64,000 nucleotides of DNA from Tolypothrix brevis GSE-NOS-MK-07-07A (GTDB lineage: Bacteria; Cyanobacteriota; Cyanobacteriia; Cyanobacteriales; Nostocaceae), in NCBI GenBank assembly GCA_019358985.1, contig JAHHIJ010000023.1, forward strand, positions 36,380-100,379, written 5' to 3'. Below, one piece after another: positions 1 through 9,502 of the stretch (positions are counted from its first letter, which is position 1; every line of letters starts with the position of its first letter). Below the pieces are notes generated by a model. The model saw nothing but the letters and a program-made list of their open reading frames with translations, was not told the DNA's origin and made no database searches. Made by a program: the position numbers and the translations under genes.

Positions 1-1
1 T

Positions 2-2863
2 ACAAATAGCGATCGCGCTACCAATGATGTCCGCAATGCAATTTCCCAAATTCGTCAAGATTTACCCCAAGATATCAACGATCCGATAGTCGAACGTGTA
101 GATTTTGCTGGTGGTCCCATCGTCACCTATGCTGTTAGATCCAGCAAGCTTTCTGTAGAAGAATTAAGTAACCTCGTAGACCAAACTATCAGCCGCGCTT
201 TATTATCAGTCAAGGGAGTGGGGCAAGTTAAACGTATAGGTGGAGTTGACCGAGAAATCCGGATTAACCTTGACCCCAATCGTTTACAATCTCTTGGTAT
301 CACCGCTACCCAGGTAAATGACCAAGTACGTACTTTTAACATCAACTTACCTGGTGGACGGGCTGAAGTTGGGGGTAGCGAACAAAGTATCCGCACTCTA
401 GGTAGTGCCAAAAGCGTCAAAGACTTGACAAATTACGAAATTGTCTTACCTAATGGTGGTTCAGTCCGTTTATCTAGTTTGGGGACGGTAGAAGATAAGT
501 TTGGTGACATTCGTCAAGCTGCACGGTTGAATAACAAACCTGTGGTAGCTTTTCAAGTATTGCGGAGTACAGGCAGCGTCACGGTAACGGTAGAGGAAGG
601 AGTGAAAGCAGCGTTAAAAGAACTGCAAAAAACCCTTCCTCAAGATGTGAAGGTGGAATTAATTTTTACCAGAGCCACCCCCGTGCGCGACTCCTACCAA
701 AGCACAATTGATGAATTAGTTCAAGCCTCAGTCCTAGCGGTAATAGTAATTCTCCTATTTTTGAAAGATTGGCGAGCTACATTAATTACAGCAGTAGCTT
801 TACCTTTGTCGATTATTCCCACCTTTTTTGTCCAGCAAGCGTTAGGTTACACCCTCAACAATATGACTTTGTTGGGATTAGCCCTAGCGGTGGGTAACTT
901 GGTAGATGATGCCGTTGTGGAAATTGAGAACATGGAACGGCACATAGCAATGGGTAAAACACCTTGGGAAGCTTCTTTTGACTCTTCTGATGAAGTGGGA
1001 CTAGCGGTGATTGCGAGTGCCGCGACTATTATTGCTGTGTTTTTACCCGTTGCTTTTATGGGTGGTATTCCTGGGCAGTTTTTCCAACCATTTGGTGTTA
1101 CCGTTGCCGTTTCCACAATTTTCTCAACTTTTGTGGCACGGATGGTGACGCCGATGATGGGTGCGTATTTGCTCAAGGATAAGAAACACGACGAAGGTGC
1201 AAAACAGCACAAGCGGAAATCCTCCCCTTCCTCGAAAAAGCGGCGTTTTCAACCTTATAAATCACTGTTAAAGTGGGCATTACGCCATAGATTGATCACA
1301 TTAGCGATCGCTCTGGCTTTTTTCATTGCCAGTTTGATGCTGATTCCTGGTATACCCAAAGGTTTTGTGGATGACGGAGATGTGGGTATTTCCACTGTTT
1401 CCATTGAATTACCCCCAGGTTCCACTTTGGAAGATATCAACAAAGTAGCAACCCAAGGAACCAACCTCATCCGCCAAAATCCAGCAGTTGAGAGTGTTCT
1501 AGCTACAGAAGAAATAAATTCCGCTACCCTCACCATTAAGCTTAAACCTAGAGAAGAACGAAAAGTTACTCAAAAAGAGTTTGAGGTGCAAATACGTCCT
1601 TTATTCCAACAAATACCGGGAGCGAGAATTAGTGTGCAAAATGAAGGACCAGGTGGTGATGGTAAGGAATTATCTATAGTTCTGCGAAGTGAGAATCCAG
1701 ACGCTTTGCTTAAAGCTGCTGACGCATTAGAAAAGCAGATGCGAAGCGTACCCGGCTTAGTGGAAGTGTCTTCAACTGCGAGTTTGGTCAAACCAGAGAT
1801 TTTGGTAATTCCTGATCCGCAACGTGCCGCAGATTTAGGGGTAACGGTGCAAGCAATTGCCCGGACAGCCTCCTTAGCAACTATAGGCGATAACGAGGCA
1901 AATTTGGCGAAATACAATCTGAGCGATCGCCAAATTCCCATTCGCGTCCAAATCGATCCGAAAGCGCGAGCAGATATCAACACAATCAAAAATCTGCAAG
2001 TCCCGACTCAAAATAACACCTTGGTTCCCCTAATTGCTGTGGCAGACATCCGCTTTGGTAGTGGTCCAGCAACCGTCAACCGCTTTGATCGCGCTCGTCA
2101 AGTTGCGGTGCAAGCCAACTTACAAGGTATCTCTTTAGGAGAAGGAGTAAATGCAGTTAACAAGTTACCTGCATTCACCAACTTGCCACCAGGAGTCACT
2201 CAGCAATCTTCTGGAGGTGCGAAAATTATGGCAGAAGTCTTCGGTCGCTTTGGTACTGCACTGGGATTGGCATTAATGAGTATCTATGCGATTCTCGTTT
2301 TGCTGTATAATAACTTCCTTTATCCCATAGCGATTATGATGGCGTTGCCCTTTTGTTTAGGGGGGGCATTGGTAGGATTGATGGTTGCTCAAAAACCTTT
2401 GGGAATCTACGCCCTGATTGGTATAGTTTTATTGATGGGAGTTGTTACCAAAAACTCGATTCTCTTAGTGGACTATGCGATCGTTAATATGCAAGAAGGC
2501 AAAAAACAACGTGAGGCGTTGCTAGAAGCCGGATTATCACGATTGCGCCCAATTTTGATGACTTCTTTGGCAACTATTGCCGGTGTCATTCCTCTAGCTT
2601 TAGGAATTGGTGCCGGTGCTGAAGTTCGTCAACCAATGGGAGTTGCAATTTTAGGTGGTTTCACAACTTCCACTTTGCTGACTTTGGTGGTTGTGCCTGT
2701 GATATTTACTTATATTGACTCTTTCCAAAGGTGGATTGTAGATACGGCAAAATATGGTATGGGGAAGAAGAAAACGCGTCGCAAGAAGGTTGCTGTTGAA
2801 GAAGTTATAAGTTTGCCTTCTGTTAGGGAAGAACCACCGTCTGAGTACTCAATTCGCAAATAA
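2..2863 (+). CDS. RND-family multidrug/solute efflux transporter, 5'-truncated by window edge
   Basis: Inner-membrane proton-driven pump of the AcrB/HAE1 family, which works with a periplasmic adaptor and an outer-membrane channel. The frame is open from base 2, so the N-terminus lies outside the window and about 953 codons remain. Seen: first porter part, then a block of membrane helices with GNLVDDAVVEIEN (the two Asp of the proton relay in TM4), a central basic linker, a second porter domain, and a second helix block with GVVTKNSILLVDYA (the conserved Lys of TM10). The protein ends in a Lys/Arg-rich cytoplasmic tail. The partner genes would lie upstream, outside the window. The substrate cannot be told. 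Confidence 0.93.
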   Translation, partial: TNSDRATNDVRNAISQIRQDLPQDINDPIVERVDFAGGPIVTYAVRSSKLSVEELSNLVDQTISRALLSVKGVGQVKRIGGVDREIRINLDPNRLQSLGITATQVNDQVRTFNINLPGGRAEVGGSEQSIRTLGSAKSVKDLTNYEIVLPNGGSVRLSSLGTVEDKFGDIRQAARLNNKPVVAFQVLRSTGSVTVTVEEGVKAALKELQKTLPQDVKVELIFTRATPVRDSYQSTIDELVQASVLAVIVILLFLKDWRATLITAVALPLSIIPTFFVQQALGYTLNNMTLLGLALAVGNLVDDAVVEIENMERHIAMGKTPWEASFDSSDEVGLAVIASAATIIAVFLPVAFMGGIPGQFFQPFGVTVAVSTIFSTFVARMVTPMMGAYLLKDKKHDEGAKQHKRKSSPSSKKRRFQPYKSLLKWALRHRLITLAIALAFFIASLMLIPGIPKGFVDDGDVGISTVSIELPPGSTLEDINKVATQGTNLIRQNPAVESVLATEEINSATLTIKLKPREERKVTQKEFEVQIRPLFQQIPGARISVQNEGPGGDGKELSIVLRSENPDALLKAADALEKQMRSVPGLVEVSSTASLVKPEILVIPDPQRAADLGVTVQAIARTASLATIGDNEANLAKYNLSDRQIPIRVQIDPKARADINTIKNLQVPTQNNTLVPLIAVADIRFGSGPATVNRFDRARQVAVQANLQGISLGEGVNAVNKLPAFTNLPPGVTQQSSGGAKIMAEVFGRFGTALGLALMSIYAILVLLYNNFLYPIAIMMALPFCLGGALVGLMVAQKPLGIYALIGIVLLMGVVTKNSILLVDYAIVNMQEGKKQREALLEAGLSRLRPILMTSLATIAGVIPLALGIGAGAEVRQPMGVAILGGFTTSTLLTLVVVPVIFTYIDSFQRWIVDTAKYGMGKKKTRRKKVAVEEVISLPSVREEPPSEYSIRK

Positions 2864-2910
2864 TATCATGTCCGCGTGTAGAGACGTAGCACTGCATCGA
2901 CATCAAACTC

Positions 2911-3225
2911 CTATTGGTATCCAGTCAGAGCTTTAAATTGCGAAATAGCTTGTAATTCCTCCTCTTCTTCTTGGAGAACGTGGTATATTTCCCAATTTTG
3001 CTGGAGATTTAACCAAAAACTCGAACTATTTCCAAAAAACTTGGACAATCGCAGTGCGGTACTCGGTGTGATACCCCGCTTTTGATTTATCAACTCATTG
3101 ACTCGCTGGTAGGGAACGTGAAGCGCATCTGCTAGCTGTCGTTGGGTTATTCCCATTGGTTCCAAGAAATCTTTTACTAATATTTCACCTGGATGGGATG
3201 GGGGTCTAAACTTGGGGATTTTCAT
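2911..3225 (-). CDS. higA: HigA-type antitoxin (XRE helix-turn-helix)
   Basis: Antitoxin of a HigBA module, 104 aa. The N-terminal PPSHPGEILVKDFLEP and the helix-turn-helix ITQRQLADALHVPYQRVNELINQ are typical of HigA (VapI/XRE) proteins. In the family it binds its own operator and neutralises HigB. It lies 11 bp downstream of higB in the toxin-first order usual for higBA. The C-terminal 30 residues are Glu-rich. Confidence 0.93.
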   Translation of the reverse strand: MKIPKFRPPSHPGEILVKDFLEPMGITQRQLADALHVPYQRVNELINQKRGITPSTALRLSKFFGNSSSFWLNLQQNWEIYHVLQEEEEELQAISQFKALTGYQ

Positions 3226-3236
3226 TGATTTTTATC

Positions 3237-3533
3237 TCAATTATGGTAATCAACTATTTCAATTTCCGATGCACCTTCGAGTATCCACGTAAAACAAATT
3301 CGATATTGCTCATTAATCCGAATACTATGCTGTCCCTTACGTTCGCCTTTTAGTGCTTCTAATCGATTTCCCGGTGGGACTTTAATGTCATCTAGTGATG
3401 ATGCGGCGTTGAGTTGGTCTAATTTTCTACGGGCAACTTCCAGCAAATTTGTCGGACATTGCTTGCGAGCTTCCTTGGAGTCATTCCCATCAAAAATGTC
3501 TTCTGTCCCCTGGTCTTTAAATGATACTATCAT
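3237..3533 (-). CDS. higB: HigB-type toxin (RelE superfamily mRNA interferase)
   Basis: 98 aa, the expected length. In the family it is a ribosome-dependent mRNA endonuclease held in check by HigA. Visible motifs are PPGNRLEALKGERKGQHSIRI and the C-terminal EQYRICFTW...EIEIVDYH, which match the HigB/YgjN core. The start codon lies 4 bases from a perfect palindrome that probably autoregulates the operon. It is transcribed ahead of higA. Confidence 0.93.
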   Translation of the reverse strand: MIVSFKDQGTEDIFDGNDSKEARKQCPTNLLEVARRKLDQLNAASSLDDIKVPPGNRLEALKGERKGQHSIRINEQYRICFTWILEGASEIEIVDYHN

Positions 3534-3537
3534 AAAT

Positions 3538-3564
3538 TAGCATGATAACACGGTTATCATGCTA
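3538..3564. promoter_or_regulatory. Perfect palindrome, probable higBA operator
   Basis: Arms TAGCATGATAAC and GTTATCATGCTA (12 bp, no mismatch) are separated by ACG. The site lies immediately upstream of the higB start codon at 3533, overlapping the expected ribosome-binding and promoter region. HigA antitoxins bind such inverted repeats. The binding itself is inferred. Confidence 0.7.
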
Positions 3565-3641
3565 CCAAAAATATACGATGAAGACGAAACTTATAGGCTT
3601 CAAAGTGCCAAGATAGGTAGTAGAAGGATATTAAAGCTCGT

Positions 3642-5174
3642 ATGCCAGAACTACGCCAATCAATTGCCCAGCACTACCACGATCGCACTAAATACGATCC
3701 GCAAACACTTGCCTCGAAAAGTCACAGCATTGACTGGGCAAAGCAGCCTGTGCCTTTTAAAGAGTACAAAATTGGCTCTTCCTTCGATCTCAAACCCTAC
3801 ATCCAAGAAAAACCAGGGGAATTTGCCGATAACTCAGATGCTCAATGGTGGCAAAGACTTTCGCGGCTGCTATTTTGTAGTTATGGACTGACGGCGAAAA
3901 TGCCTTCAATGGGAAGCACAGTTTATCTACGATCCGCACCGAGTGCAGGTGGATTGTATCCCGCTGAAGTGTATGTAGTTTCTCGTGGTACGCCGTTGTT
4001 ACCACCTGGATTGTATAATTATCAGTGTCGCGATCATTCGCTGATGCATTATTGGGAAAGTGATGTTTGGCAAGGTTTACAATCTGCTTGTTTGTGGCAT
4101 CCCACATTAGAAAATACCCAATTAGCGATTATCATCACTGCGGTTTTCTATCGATCGCAGTGGCGTTATGAAGATAGAGCTTATCGCCGGATTTTTCTCG
4201 ATTCTGGACACCTTTTAGGTAATATTGAGTTAGCTGGTGCAATTACAGATTATCGTCCCCACTTAATCGGCGGTTTTGTGGATGAAGCGGTAAATGAACT
4301 ACTTTATCTCGATTCACAACAAGAAGGAACATTAGCTGTTTTGCCTCTGGCTGACTTATTGGATGTCAAACAAAATCTGCCTTTAGGGCGAACCGCTTTA
4401 CCATCCCCCACGGAAGTTGATTATCCCCAAATACCCGATGGCGAACTGTTGAGATATTTCCATACCTCCACACAAATTCTACCAGGTACCACTGGCAAGC
4501 TCAACTTACCAGAGGTGAAACAAGAAAAATCTTTAGAAGATAAATACAACTTTCCTTTTTGTCAAAAAATTCCTACGGCTACCATACCCATCGACTGGGG
4601 AAACAAGCTAGAGGAACTGGAAACAAACATCCTGAAGCGACGTTCTACCCGCGCTTACAGCGGTAGTGATTTAACTTTTGATGAACTGAAAGCTTTACTC
4701 AATTTTACTTACCAACCGAAAAGTTACATCGAACAAGGTTTAGAGCCAGATCCAGACTACTTTGATTTGAATCTAATCGAAACATTTATTGCTGTTTCTG
4801 GAGTGAAAGGACTTGATGCCGGGTGTTATTATTACGCACCTAAAGCGCAAGAATTAAGACAAATTCGCTTTAAAAACTTCCAGCAAGAATTACACTATCT
4901 ATGCTTGGGGCAAGAATTAGGGCGAGATGCGGCTGCGGTGCTTTTTCATACAGCGGACTTGAAAAATGCTGTAGCTCAATATGGCGATCGCGTTTACCGT
5001 TATTTACACATGGATGCCGGTCATTTGGGGCAAAGGTTGAATTTAGCAGCTATTCGCCTCAATTTGGGCGTCAGCGGTATCGGTGGCTTCTTCGACGACC
5101 ATGTGAATGAGGTTTTAGGTATTCCTGGCGAGGAGGCAGTTGTGTATATCACAACTTTGGGAAGACCAAGGTAA
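3642..5174 (+). CDS. SagB/ThcOx-type FMN dehydrogenase with two nitroreductase-like domains
   Basis: 510 aa flavin oxidoreductase of the SagB-type dehydrogenase group. The N-terminal half begins with a SagB-like HYHDRTKYDPQT segment, followed by SAPSAGGLYPAEVYVV. The second half repeats the fold, with LKRRSTRAYSG, YGDRVYRYLHMDAGHLGQRLNLAA and GIGGFFDDHVNEVLGI. SagB proteins oxidise thiazolines/oxazolines in TOMM peptide pathways, but no cyclodehydratase or precursor peptide is nearby, so the substrate is unknown. It is transcribed away from higBA. The ATG at 3642 is supported by homology starting directly there. Confidence 0.85.
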   Translation: MPELRQSIAQHYHDRTKYDPQTLASKSHSIDWAKQPVPFKEYKIGSSFDLKPYIQEKPGEFADNSDAQWWQRLSRLLFCSYGLTAKMPSMGSTVYLRSAPSAGGLYPAEVYVVSRGTPLLPPGLYNYQCRDHSLMHYWESDVWQGLQSACLWHPTLENTQLAIIITAVFYRSQWRYEDRAYRRIFLDSGHLLGNIELAGAITDYRPHLIGGFVDEAVNELLYLDSQQEGTLAVLPLADLLDVKQNLPLGRTALPSPTEVDYPQIPDGELLRYFHTSTQILPGTTGKLNLPEVKQEKSLEDKYNFPFCQKIPTATIPIDWGNKLEELETNILKRRSTRAYSGSDLTFDELKALLNFTYQPKSYIEQGLEPDPDYFDLNLIETFIAVSGVKGLDAGCYYYAPKAQELRQIRFKNFQQELHYLCLGQELGRDAAAVLFHTADLKNAVAQYGDRVYRYLHMDAGHLGQRLNLAAIRLNLGVSGIGGFFDDHVNEVLGIPGEEAVVYITTLGRPR

Positions 5175-5201
5175 AACCGTGTTTGATTAATTACTTACTT
5201 T

Positions 5202-5395
5202 TGTAAAGACGTTCCGCCGGAACGTCTCTACGATGGTAGGTAGGTTTTTATTAGTGTTAATTAAAGGGGCATAATAACACCATTGTAAAGACGTTCCGCC
5301 GGAACGTCTCTACGATGGTGGGTAGGTTTTTATTAGTGTTAATTAAAGGGGCATAATAACACCATTGTAAAGACGTTCCGCCGGAACGTCTCTAC
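5202..5395. repeat. Three tandem copies of repeat family A, 82-bp period
   Basis: Three palindromic cores (TGTAAAGACGTTCC...GGAACGTCTCTAC) start at 5202, 5284 and 5366, exactly 82 bp apart. The intervening sequence GGTAGGTTTTTATTAGTGTTAATTAAAGGGGCATAATAACACCATT is near-identical in the first two. The third copy stops after its core. This is tandem duplication of the family A element. Confidence 0.85.
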
Positions 5396-5457
5396 TTAAA
5401 ATGTAAAGGTAGTTCGCATCAATCCAATCCAATTTGATATTCAAAAATAATGGCAAA

Positions 5458-6086
5458 TTAATCTTCGCCACTTTTAGTGGGAGCAGGAAGTAGAATACCT
5501 TCTTCGAGCAAGGCATCCATCAGAATCTTCCGCAGAACGCGCTGAATTTGAAGATGTTTTCCCGGCTTCACCTTCGTCAATGTCCGCAGGAAATGATCGC
5601 CCACACCCAAGTTCCACCTCTGATTCTTTGATTGAGAGCGCTAAAAAAAGCATCAATGCTTTCATCATCAGCAGTGTTTGTTTCTAAGTTCTTGGCGCGA
5701 GTGCTAGCTACCTTCAGCCAATAGTTGATAAATTTCAGCGCGATCGCTGCTACAATCAAAATGCCAATGCTCTGAGCAATACCAATTCCTACTGTTATCC
5801 AAAATCCTGATGGGATACGGCTAATCAGGTTTAATGTATATTGTTGCAGGTTTTCACCTCGATAGATTAGAAAACCATTAACACCTACAATCAAAATGCA
5901 CAATATTAAGCAACTAATTAACAAAAACCTTGTGATGTTCCGACGCAGGATTTTGAGCTTTCTATCGTTGAGCTTCAGTATTGAGACTTTAATCAATAGC
6001 TTCGATAAATTGCCTACCAACCATGTTAATAATAAAAAAATAAAGATGACAATGGCGACTTTAGCAAAAATAATTAATATGTTCAT
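5458..6086 (-). pseudogene. Remnant of MscS-like mechanosensitive channel family gene
   Basis: The N-terminal 160 codons encode membrane helices (MNILIIFAKVAIVIFIFLLL, then RRNITRFLLISCLILCILIVGVNGFLIYRGE) and the DDESIDAFFSAL linker of cyanobacterial MscS-like channels. The frame then stops near 5577. A second frame (about 5458-5610) continues as LRTLTKVKPGKHLQIQ to a stop at 5458. The pore-lining and beta domains are absent, so an internal deletion with frameshift is inferred. Full-length relatives are much longer. Confidence 0.65.
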
Positions 6087-6231
6087 TTGTCAAAAAATTA
6101 ATCTTGTTTTAGAATTTAGATTTGGAAGTTGACCAATCTAAATTCTAAAATACCAAATTCAAAATGGCATCGTTTTTTGTACATCCTTTAAGTGATATTA
6201 ACTTTTTTTCGGTAAATCATAAGAGACCCTG

Positions 6232-6295
6232 ACGGACTGAACGTCTCGACGACGGTAGGTATGTTTTTATTACTGTTAATTAAACGGACATGATA
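6232..6295. repeat. Degenerate copy of repeat family A
   Basis: CTGAACGTCTCGACGACGG, then ATGTTTTTATTACTGTTAAT and TAAACGGACATGATA, the conserved right half and terminus of family A. The left half of the core is lost. Confidence 0.7.
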
Positions 6296-6375
6296 CTAGA
6301 GGATAAAGTGTCAGGCTAATTTTCCGCTAAGTTAGAGATTACTCATCTTAAAGTAACACAATCTGGAGACTTACC

Positions 6376-7761
6376 TTGCCGCATTTGATTGACCGCGCTC
6401 AACCACGTCTAGAATTTATCCCACAGCGCTTTAATTTGCTTGTATACTATGTTGTGAAAGCGCTATTACCAGTGTTGCAGCGCTTTCGGCTTCGACCGTG
6501 GCTGCCTGCGGGTATCGCGCAAATTGAAACGGTGAATGTGGAGATGTTAGTCAATCTCTACGAAAGATTTCAAAATGGGAAAATTCGCTTTTTAATGGCG
6601 TTTCGTCACTCTGAGGTTGACGATCCTCTTTCGATGATGCATTTGCTCTCCAAGGCTTTACCAAGAGTAGCACGTCAACAAAAGATTTCATTACAATACC
6701 CCGCTCATTCTTACTTTCTCTATGACCGGGGGATGACTCTGTGGGCTGGAAAATGGCTGGGTTGGATGTTGTCTAGTTTGGGAGGGTTATCGATTTATCG
6801 AGGTAAGCGACTCGATAGAGTTGGTTTGCGTTCCTCGCGGGAGTTATTTGCCAATGGCAAGTTCCCTATTAGTATAGCGCCAGAGGGAGGCACTAATGGA
6901 CATAGTGAAATTGTTAGTCCTTTAGAACCTGGAGTTGCTCAGTTAGGCTTTTGGTGTGCTGAAGATTTGGCGAAAGCTAATCGTTCTGAGGAAGTTTTAA
7001 TTGTGCCGATCGCTATTCAATATTTTTACATTAATCCAAGTTGGAAAAAACTCGATTCACTTTTGAGTAAGTTAGAAACTGATAGCGGTTTATCTATACA
7101 GCCTATTACTGAATCAATTGAGAGAGAAAAGTTATTTTCAGAGCGAATTTTGCGGCTTGGTGAACATGTGCTTTGCCAGATGGAACAATTTAGCGATCGC
7201 TTTTATCATCAACCACCATCTACTAACTCTAATCAAGATATTGATACTCGACTTCAAGCAATATTAAATAAAGGCTTACAAGCAGCAGAGCAATATTTTA
7301 ATTTAGAAAGTGGTGGAACTGTAATTGAACGATGTCGCCGTATTGAGTCTGCCGGGTGGGAAGATATTTACCGAGCAGATTTGCCAGATTTTAATAATTT
7401 ATCGCCTTTACATCGCGGCTTAGCAGATTGGATTGCGGAAGAAGCATCTCTGCGGATGTTACATATGCGTTTAGCAGAGAGTTTTGTTGCGGTTACAGCA
7501 AATTATATCAAAGAAAAGCCTACTTTTGAAAGATTTGCGGAAACATCTTTAATTTTGTTTGATTTAATCTCTCGCATTAAAGGAGATAAAAACCCTGCAA
7601 GACCTCGTTTAGGTTGGCGAAAAACGCGGGTAACAATAGGTGAACCAATTTCAGTTACAGAACGTTTTTCAAGTTATCAGAAAAATCGCCTTAGCGCCAG
7701 ACAAGCGGTTGATGATTTGAAGGAAGATTTGCAAACAGCCTTAGAGAAGATGATTTCGTGA
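6376..7761 (+). CDS. PlsC-like 1-acylglycerol-3-phosphate acyltransferase domain protein
   Basis: 461 aa. The HX4D acyltransferase motif is visible as RHSEVDD (residues about 77-83), and the second motif as IAPEGGTNG (about 167-175), the acceptor-binding block of PlsC proteins. Such enzymes acylate lysophosphatidate or related acceptors at the membrane. The long C-terminal half (from about 250) is not shared with classical PlsC and its role is unknown. The TTG start is chosen because GGAG lies 8 bases upstream and homology begins at once. No close operon partner. Confidence 0.75.
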   Translation: MPHLIDRAQPRLEFIPQRFNLLVYYVVKALLPVLQRFRLRPWLPAGIAQIETVNVEMLVNLYERFQNGKIRFLMAFRHSEVDDPLSMMHLLSKALPRVARQQKISLQYPAHSYFLYDRGMTLWAGKWLGWMLSSLGGLSIYRGKRLDRVGLRSSRELFANGKFPISIAPEGGTNGHSEIVSPLEPGVAQLGFWCAEDLAKANRSEEVLIVPIAIQYFYINPSWKKLDSLLSKLETDSGLSIQPITESIEREKLFSERILRLGEHVLCQMEQFSDRFYHQPPSTNSNQDIDTRLQAILNKGLQAAEQYFNLESGGTVIERCRRIESAGWEDIYRADLPDFNNLSPLHRGLADWIAEEASLRMLHMRLAESFVAVTANYIKEKPTFERFAETSLILFDLISRIKGDKNPARPRLGWRKTRVTIGEPISVTERFSSYQKNRLSARQAVDDLKEDLQTALEKMIS

Positions 7762-7826
7762 TAACTCAACTTTTTATCAATGATATAATTTGGACATCAT
7801 TCTTATTTTTTTGGCTTTGTGAACTC

Positions 7827-8033
7827 GTGGAAATCACAAAATTATCTAGTGAAGGACAAGTTATTATTCCTAAGTCTTTGCGGGAAGCGCATCATTGGGA
7901 AGTCGGTCAAGAACTCATCGCTATTGATATGGGTGATGGTATTCTTCTCAAACCTAAAAAACCTTTTCCAGAAACCAAATTGGATGATGTAGCTGGTAGC
8001 TTAAAATATCAAGGTAAACCGGAAAGCTGTTGA
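7827..8033 (+). CDS. AbrB/SpoVT-fold DNA-binding protein, probable orphan antitoxin
   Basis: The core EITKLSSEGQVIIPKSLREAHHWEVGQELIAIDMGDGILLKP is a swapped-hairpin AbrB domain of the kind found in MazE/VapB antitoxins. The GTG at 7827 starts right at the domain. An upstream GTG at 7758 would overlap the acyltransferase stop and add 23 hydrophobic residues unlike the family. No PIN or MazF toxin follows; the next gene is on the other strand. It could instead be a stand-alone regulator. Confidence 0.75.
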   Translation: MEITKLSSEGQVIIPKSLREAHHWEVGQELIAIDMGDGILLKPKKPFPETKLDDVAGSLKYQGKPESC

Positions 8034-8037
8034 TTTT

Positions 8038-8367
8038 TTATTCAACAGAAAACTCAGTAAACTTCCGCTTATATGGAGCCTGAAAACCCAAAATAATATC
8101 TTGTTTCGGAACTCCAGCAGCTACTAACTCATTAGCCACACCTACCTCAGTTCCATCACGTTGAATCCAAATCTTGCCATCTTTAATATCAACATGAATG
8201 ATGCAACCATAAACGCGTCTCAGTTCTTCCCATCCCAAATGAAGCATTTGATAATGGTCGTGCGTTGTATCAAAAATCAGCTGTATTTCTGTATCGTCAT
8301 TTGAGTGGTGGATTGAATGATTTTTGAGTATTGACTGCACTAATTCACGGTAGTTTATTCCTTCCAT
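8038..8367 (-). CDS. xisI: XisI family protein (fdxN element excision controlling factor), orphan
   Basis: 109 aa, full length for XisI. Typical blocks are DHYQMLHLGWEELRRVYGCIIHVDIKDGKIWIQRDGTE, GVPKQDIILGFQAPYKRKFTEFSVE. XisH and XisI were named as factors controlling excision of the fdxN element in Anabaena, but most genomes carry many scattered pairs of unclear role. No xisH is present upstream. A second copy lies at 22450-22785. Confidence 0.88.
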   Translation of the reverse strand: MEGINYRELVQSILKNHSIHHSNDDTEIQLIFDTTHDHYQMLHLGWEELRRVYGCIIHVDIKDGKIWIQRDGTEVGVANELVAAGVPKQDIILGFQAPYKRKFTEFSVE

Positions 8368-8533
8368 AGCAAAACCTCTTCTTTAATTGGAGAAAAAATA
8401 CCCGCGATGCGATCGCATGATTGAAGTTATTCGATTAGCCAAAAATAACTTTTTTATACCTGCAAATAAACCGCAAAGAATCTTCATGTTCTTCACGGTT
8501 TATTTACGTCTTCCCTACCGAAAACTGCGCTTT

Positions 8534-9047
8534 TTATTTTTCTGGTGGCAAATCTACACTGTACAGAGTTTCCCCTTCTAAGTTAATCAATGCTACTGTC
8601 ATCACTTCTGTATTGCTGTCAATTTTGACTGTACCAAAGAATTGGAAACCCTCACTTGGAGGTCGATTTGCTCTCAAACCTGGAGGTATACTGAGAAACT
8701 TCACTTCTGGACCAAAGGTATTGTCGAGTCTATTAGGTCCAAATGTGCCAGAGTTGAGAGGACCGGCAACGAACTCCCAGAAGGGTTTAAAGTCTTGAAA
8801 TTGTGCTTTCTACAATCATTTGCGCGGGGCGATCGCTACGACTCCAAATGACTGCTCTATTACCGTCAATATCGCCACTAGCTACACCATAAGGTATTCC
8901 AGGACGCTCTTTGTCTGATGTGATGATACCAGGTGCTTGAGCAAAACCTGATTTTGCTAAAAAATTTGTGGCAATTATTCCACCACCGGTAATAGCTGAA
9001 TTTAGCAAAAACTGGCGACGGTTTAGCTTGAGTGGATTGAATTTCAT
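8534..9047 (-). pseudogene. phoD-type alkaline phosphatase with large internal deletion
   Basis: The 5' part encodes a twin-arginine signal (LNRRQFLLNSAITGGG) and the PhoD N-terminal block PYGVASGDIDGNRAVIWSRS. Just after MIVES, around 8800-8820, the sequence jumps in another frame to a PhoD C-terminus (FWEFVAGPLNSGTFGPN ... LDNTFGPEVKF) ending at 8534. The metallophosphoesterase core is missing, roughly 1 kb or more judged from the usual size of the family. The junction is also a frameshift, so no active enzyme can be made. Confidence 0.85.
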
Positions 9048-9365
9048 AAAATTTAATAACCGTAGTTAAAAGGCTACACGGACTTTCGTAAACAAAACCG
9101 CGAAACTGCCCTATGGAAATTCCAAAGGGTAGATACCAAGAGATTTAGTTAATTTTTCAGATTGCTGATTTAAATGGCAATCCAATCAACAAATGGTTAT
9201 TTTTAGTAACACCTAGAACAATACTAAGGGTGTGTTAATTTGTCAAGAAAATGAGCAATTCATATTGACATCAATAAAATCGCTTACTGCTGATGGTAAC
9301 TGATACAATCAATAATCTTTTATTAATCTTTTGTTTTTCTAAAATTAACCTTAAAATACTTACAA
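9048..9365. other. Non-coding stretch upstream of the phoD remnant
   Basis: AT-rich sequence with no ORF of interest. It probably held the phoD promoter. A short TTAACCTTAAAATACTTACA at about 9345 loosely resembles a cyanobacterial Pho box but is a single weak match. Confidence 0.4.
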
Positions 9366-9483
9366 TGTAAAGACGTTCCGGCGGAACGTCTCTACGACAG
9401 TTACAATGTAAAGACGTTCCGGCGGAACGTCTCTACGACGGCTATGATGTTTTTATTATTGTTAATTAAACGGACATAACATA
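9366..9483. repeat. Repeat family A, tandem double core
   Basis: Two identical 30-bp cores (9366-9395 and 9407-9436), followed by the family A right half with TTTTTATTATTGTTAATT and a decayed terminus GGACATAACAT. Confidence 0.8.
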
Positions 9484-9502
9484 ACTACTTGATTACCTAT
9501 TT

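Noticed and set aside
5474..5668. 64-codon minus-strand ORF
   Set aside because: Out of frame with both parts of the MscS-like remnant and without similarity.
8387..8851. Three small plus-strand ORFs
   Set aside because: Antisense to the phoD remnant, which explains the sequence better, or in AT-rich DNA without coding features.
9330..9360. Pho box for phoD
   Set aside because: Only one loose TTAACCT-like unit, about 290 bp from the start and in the opposite orientation. No tandem repeats.
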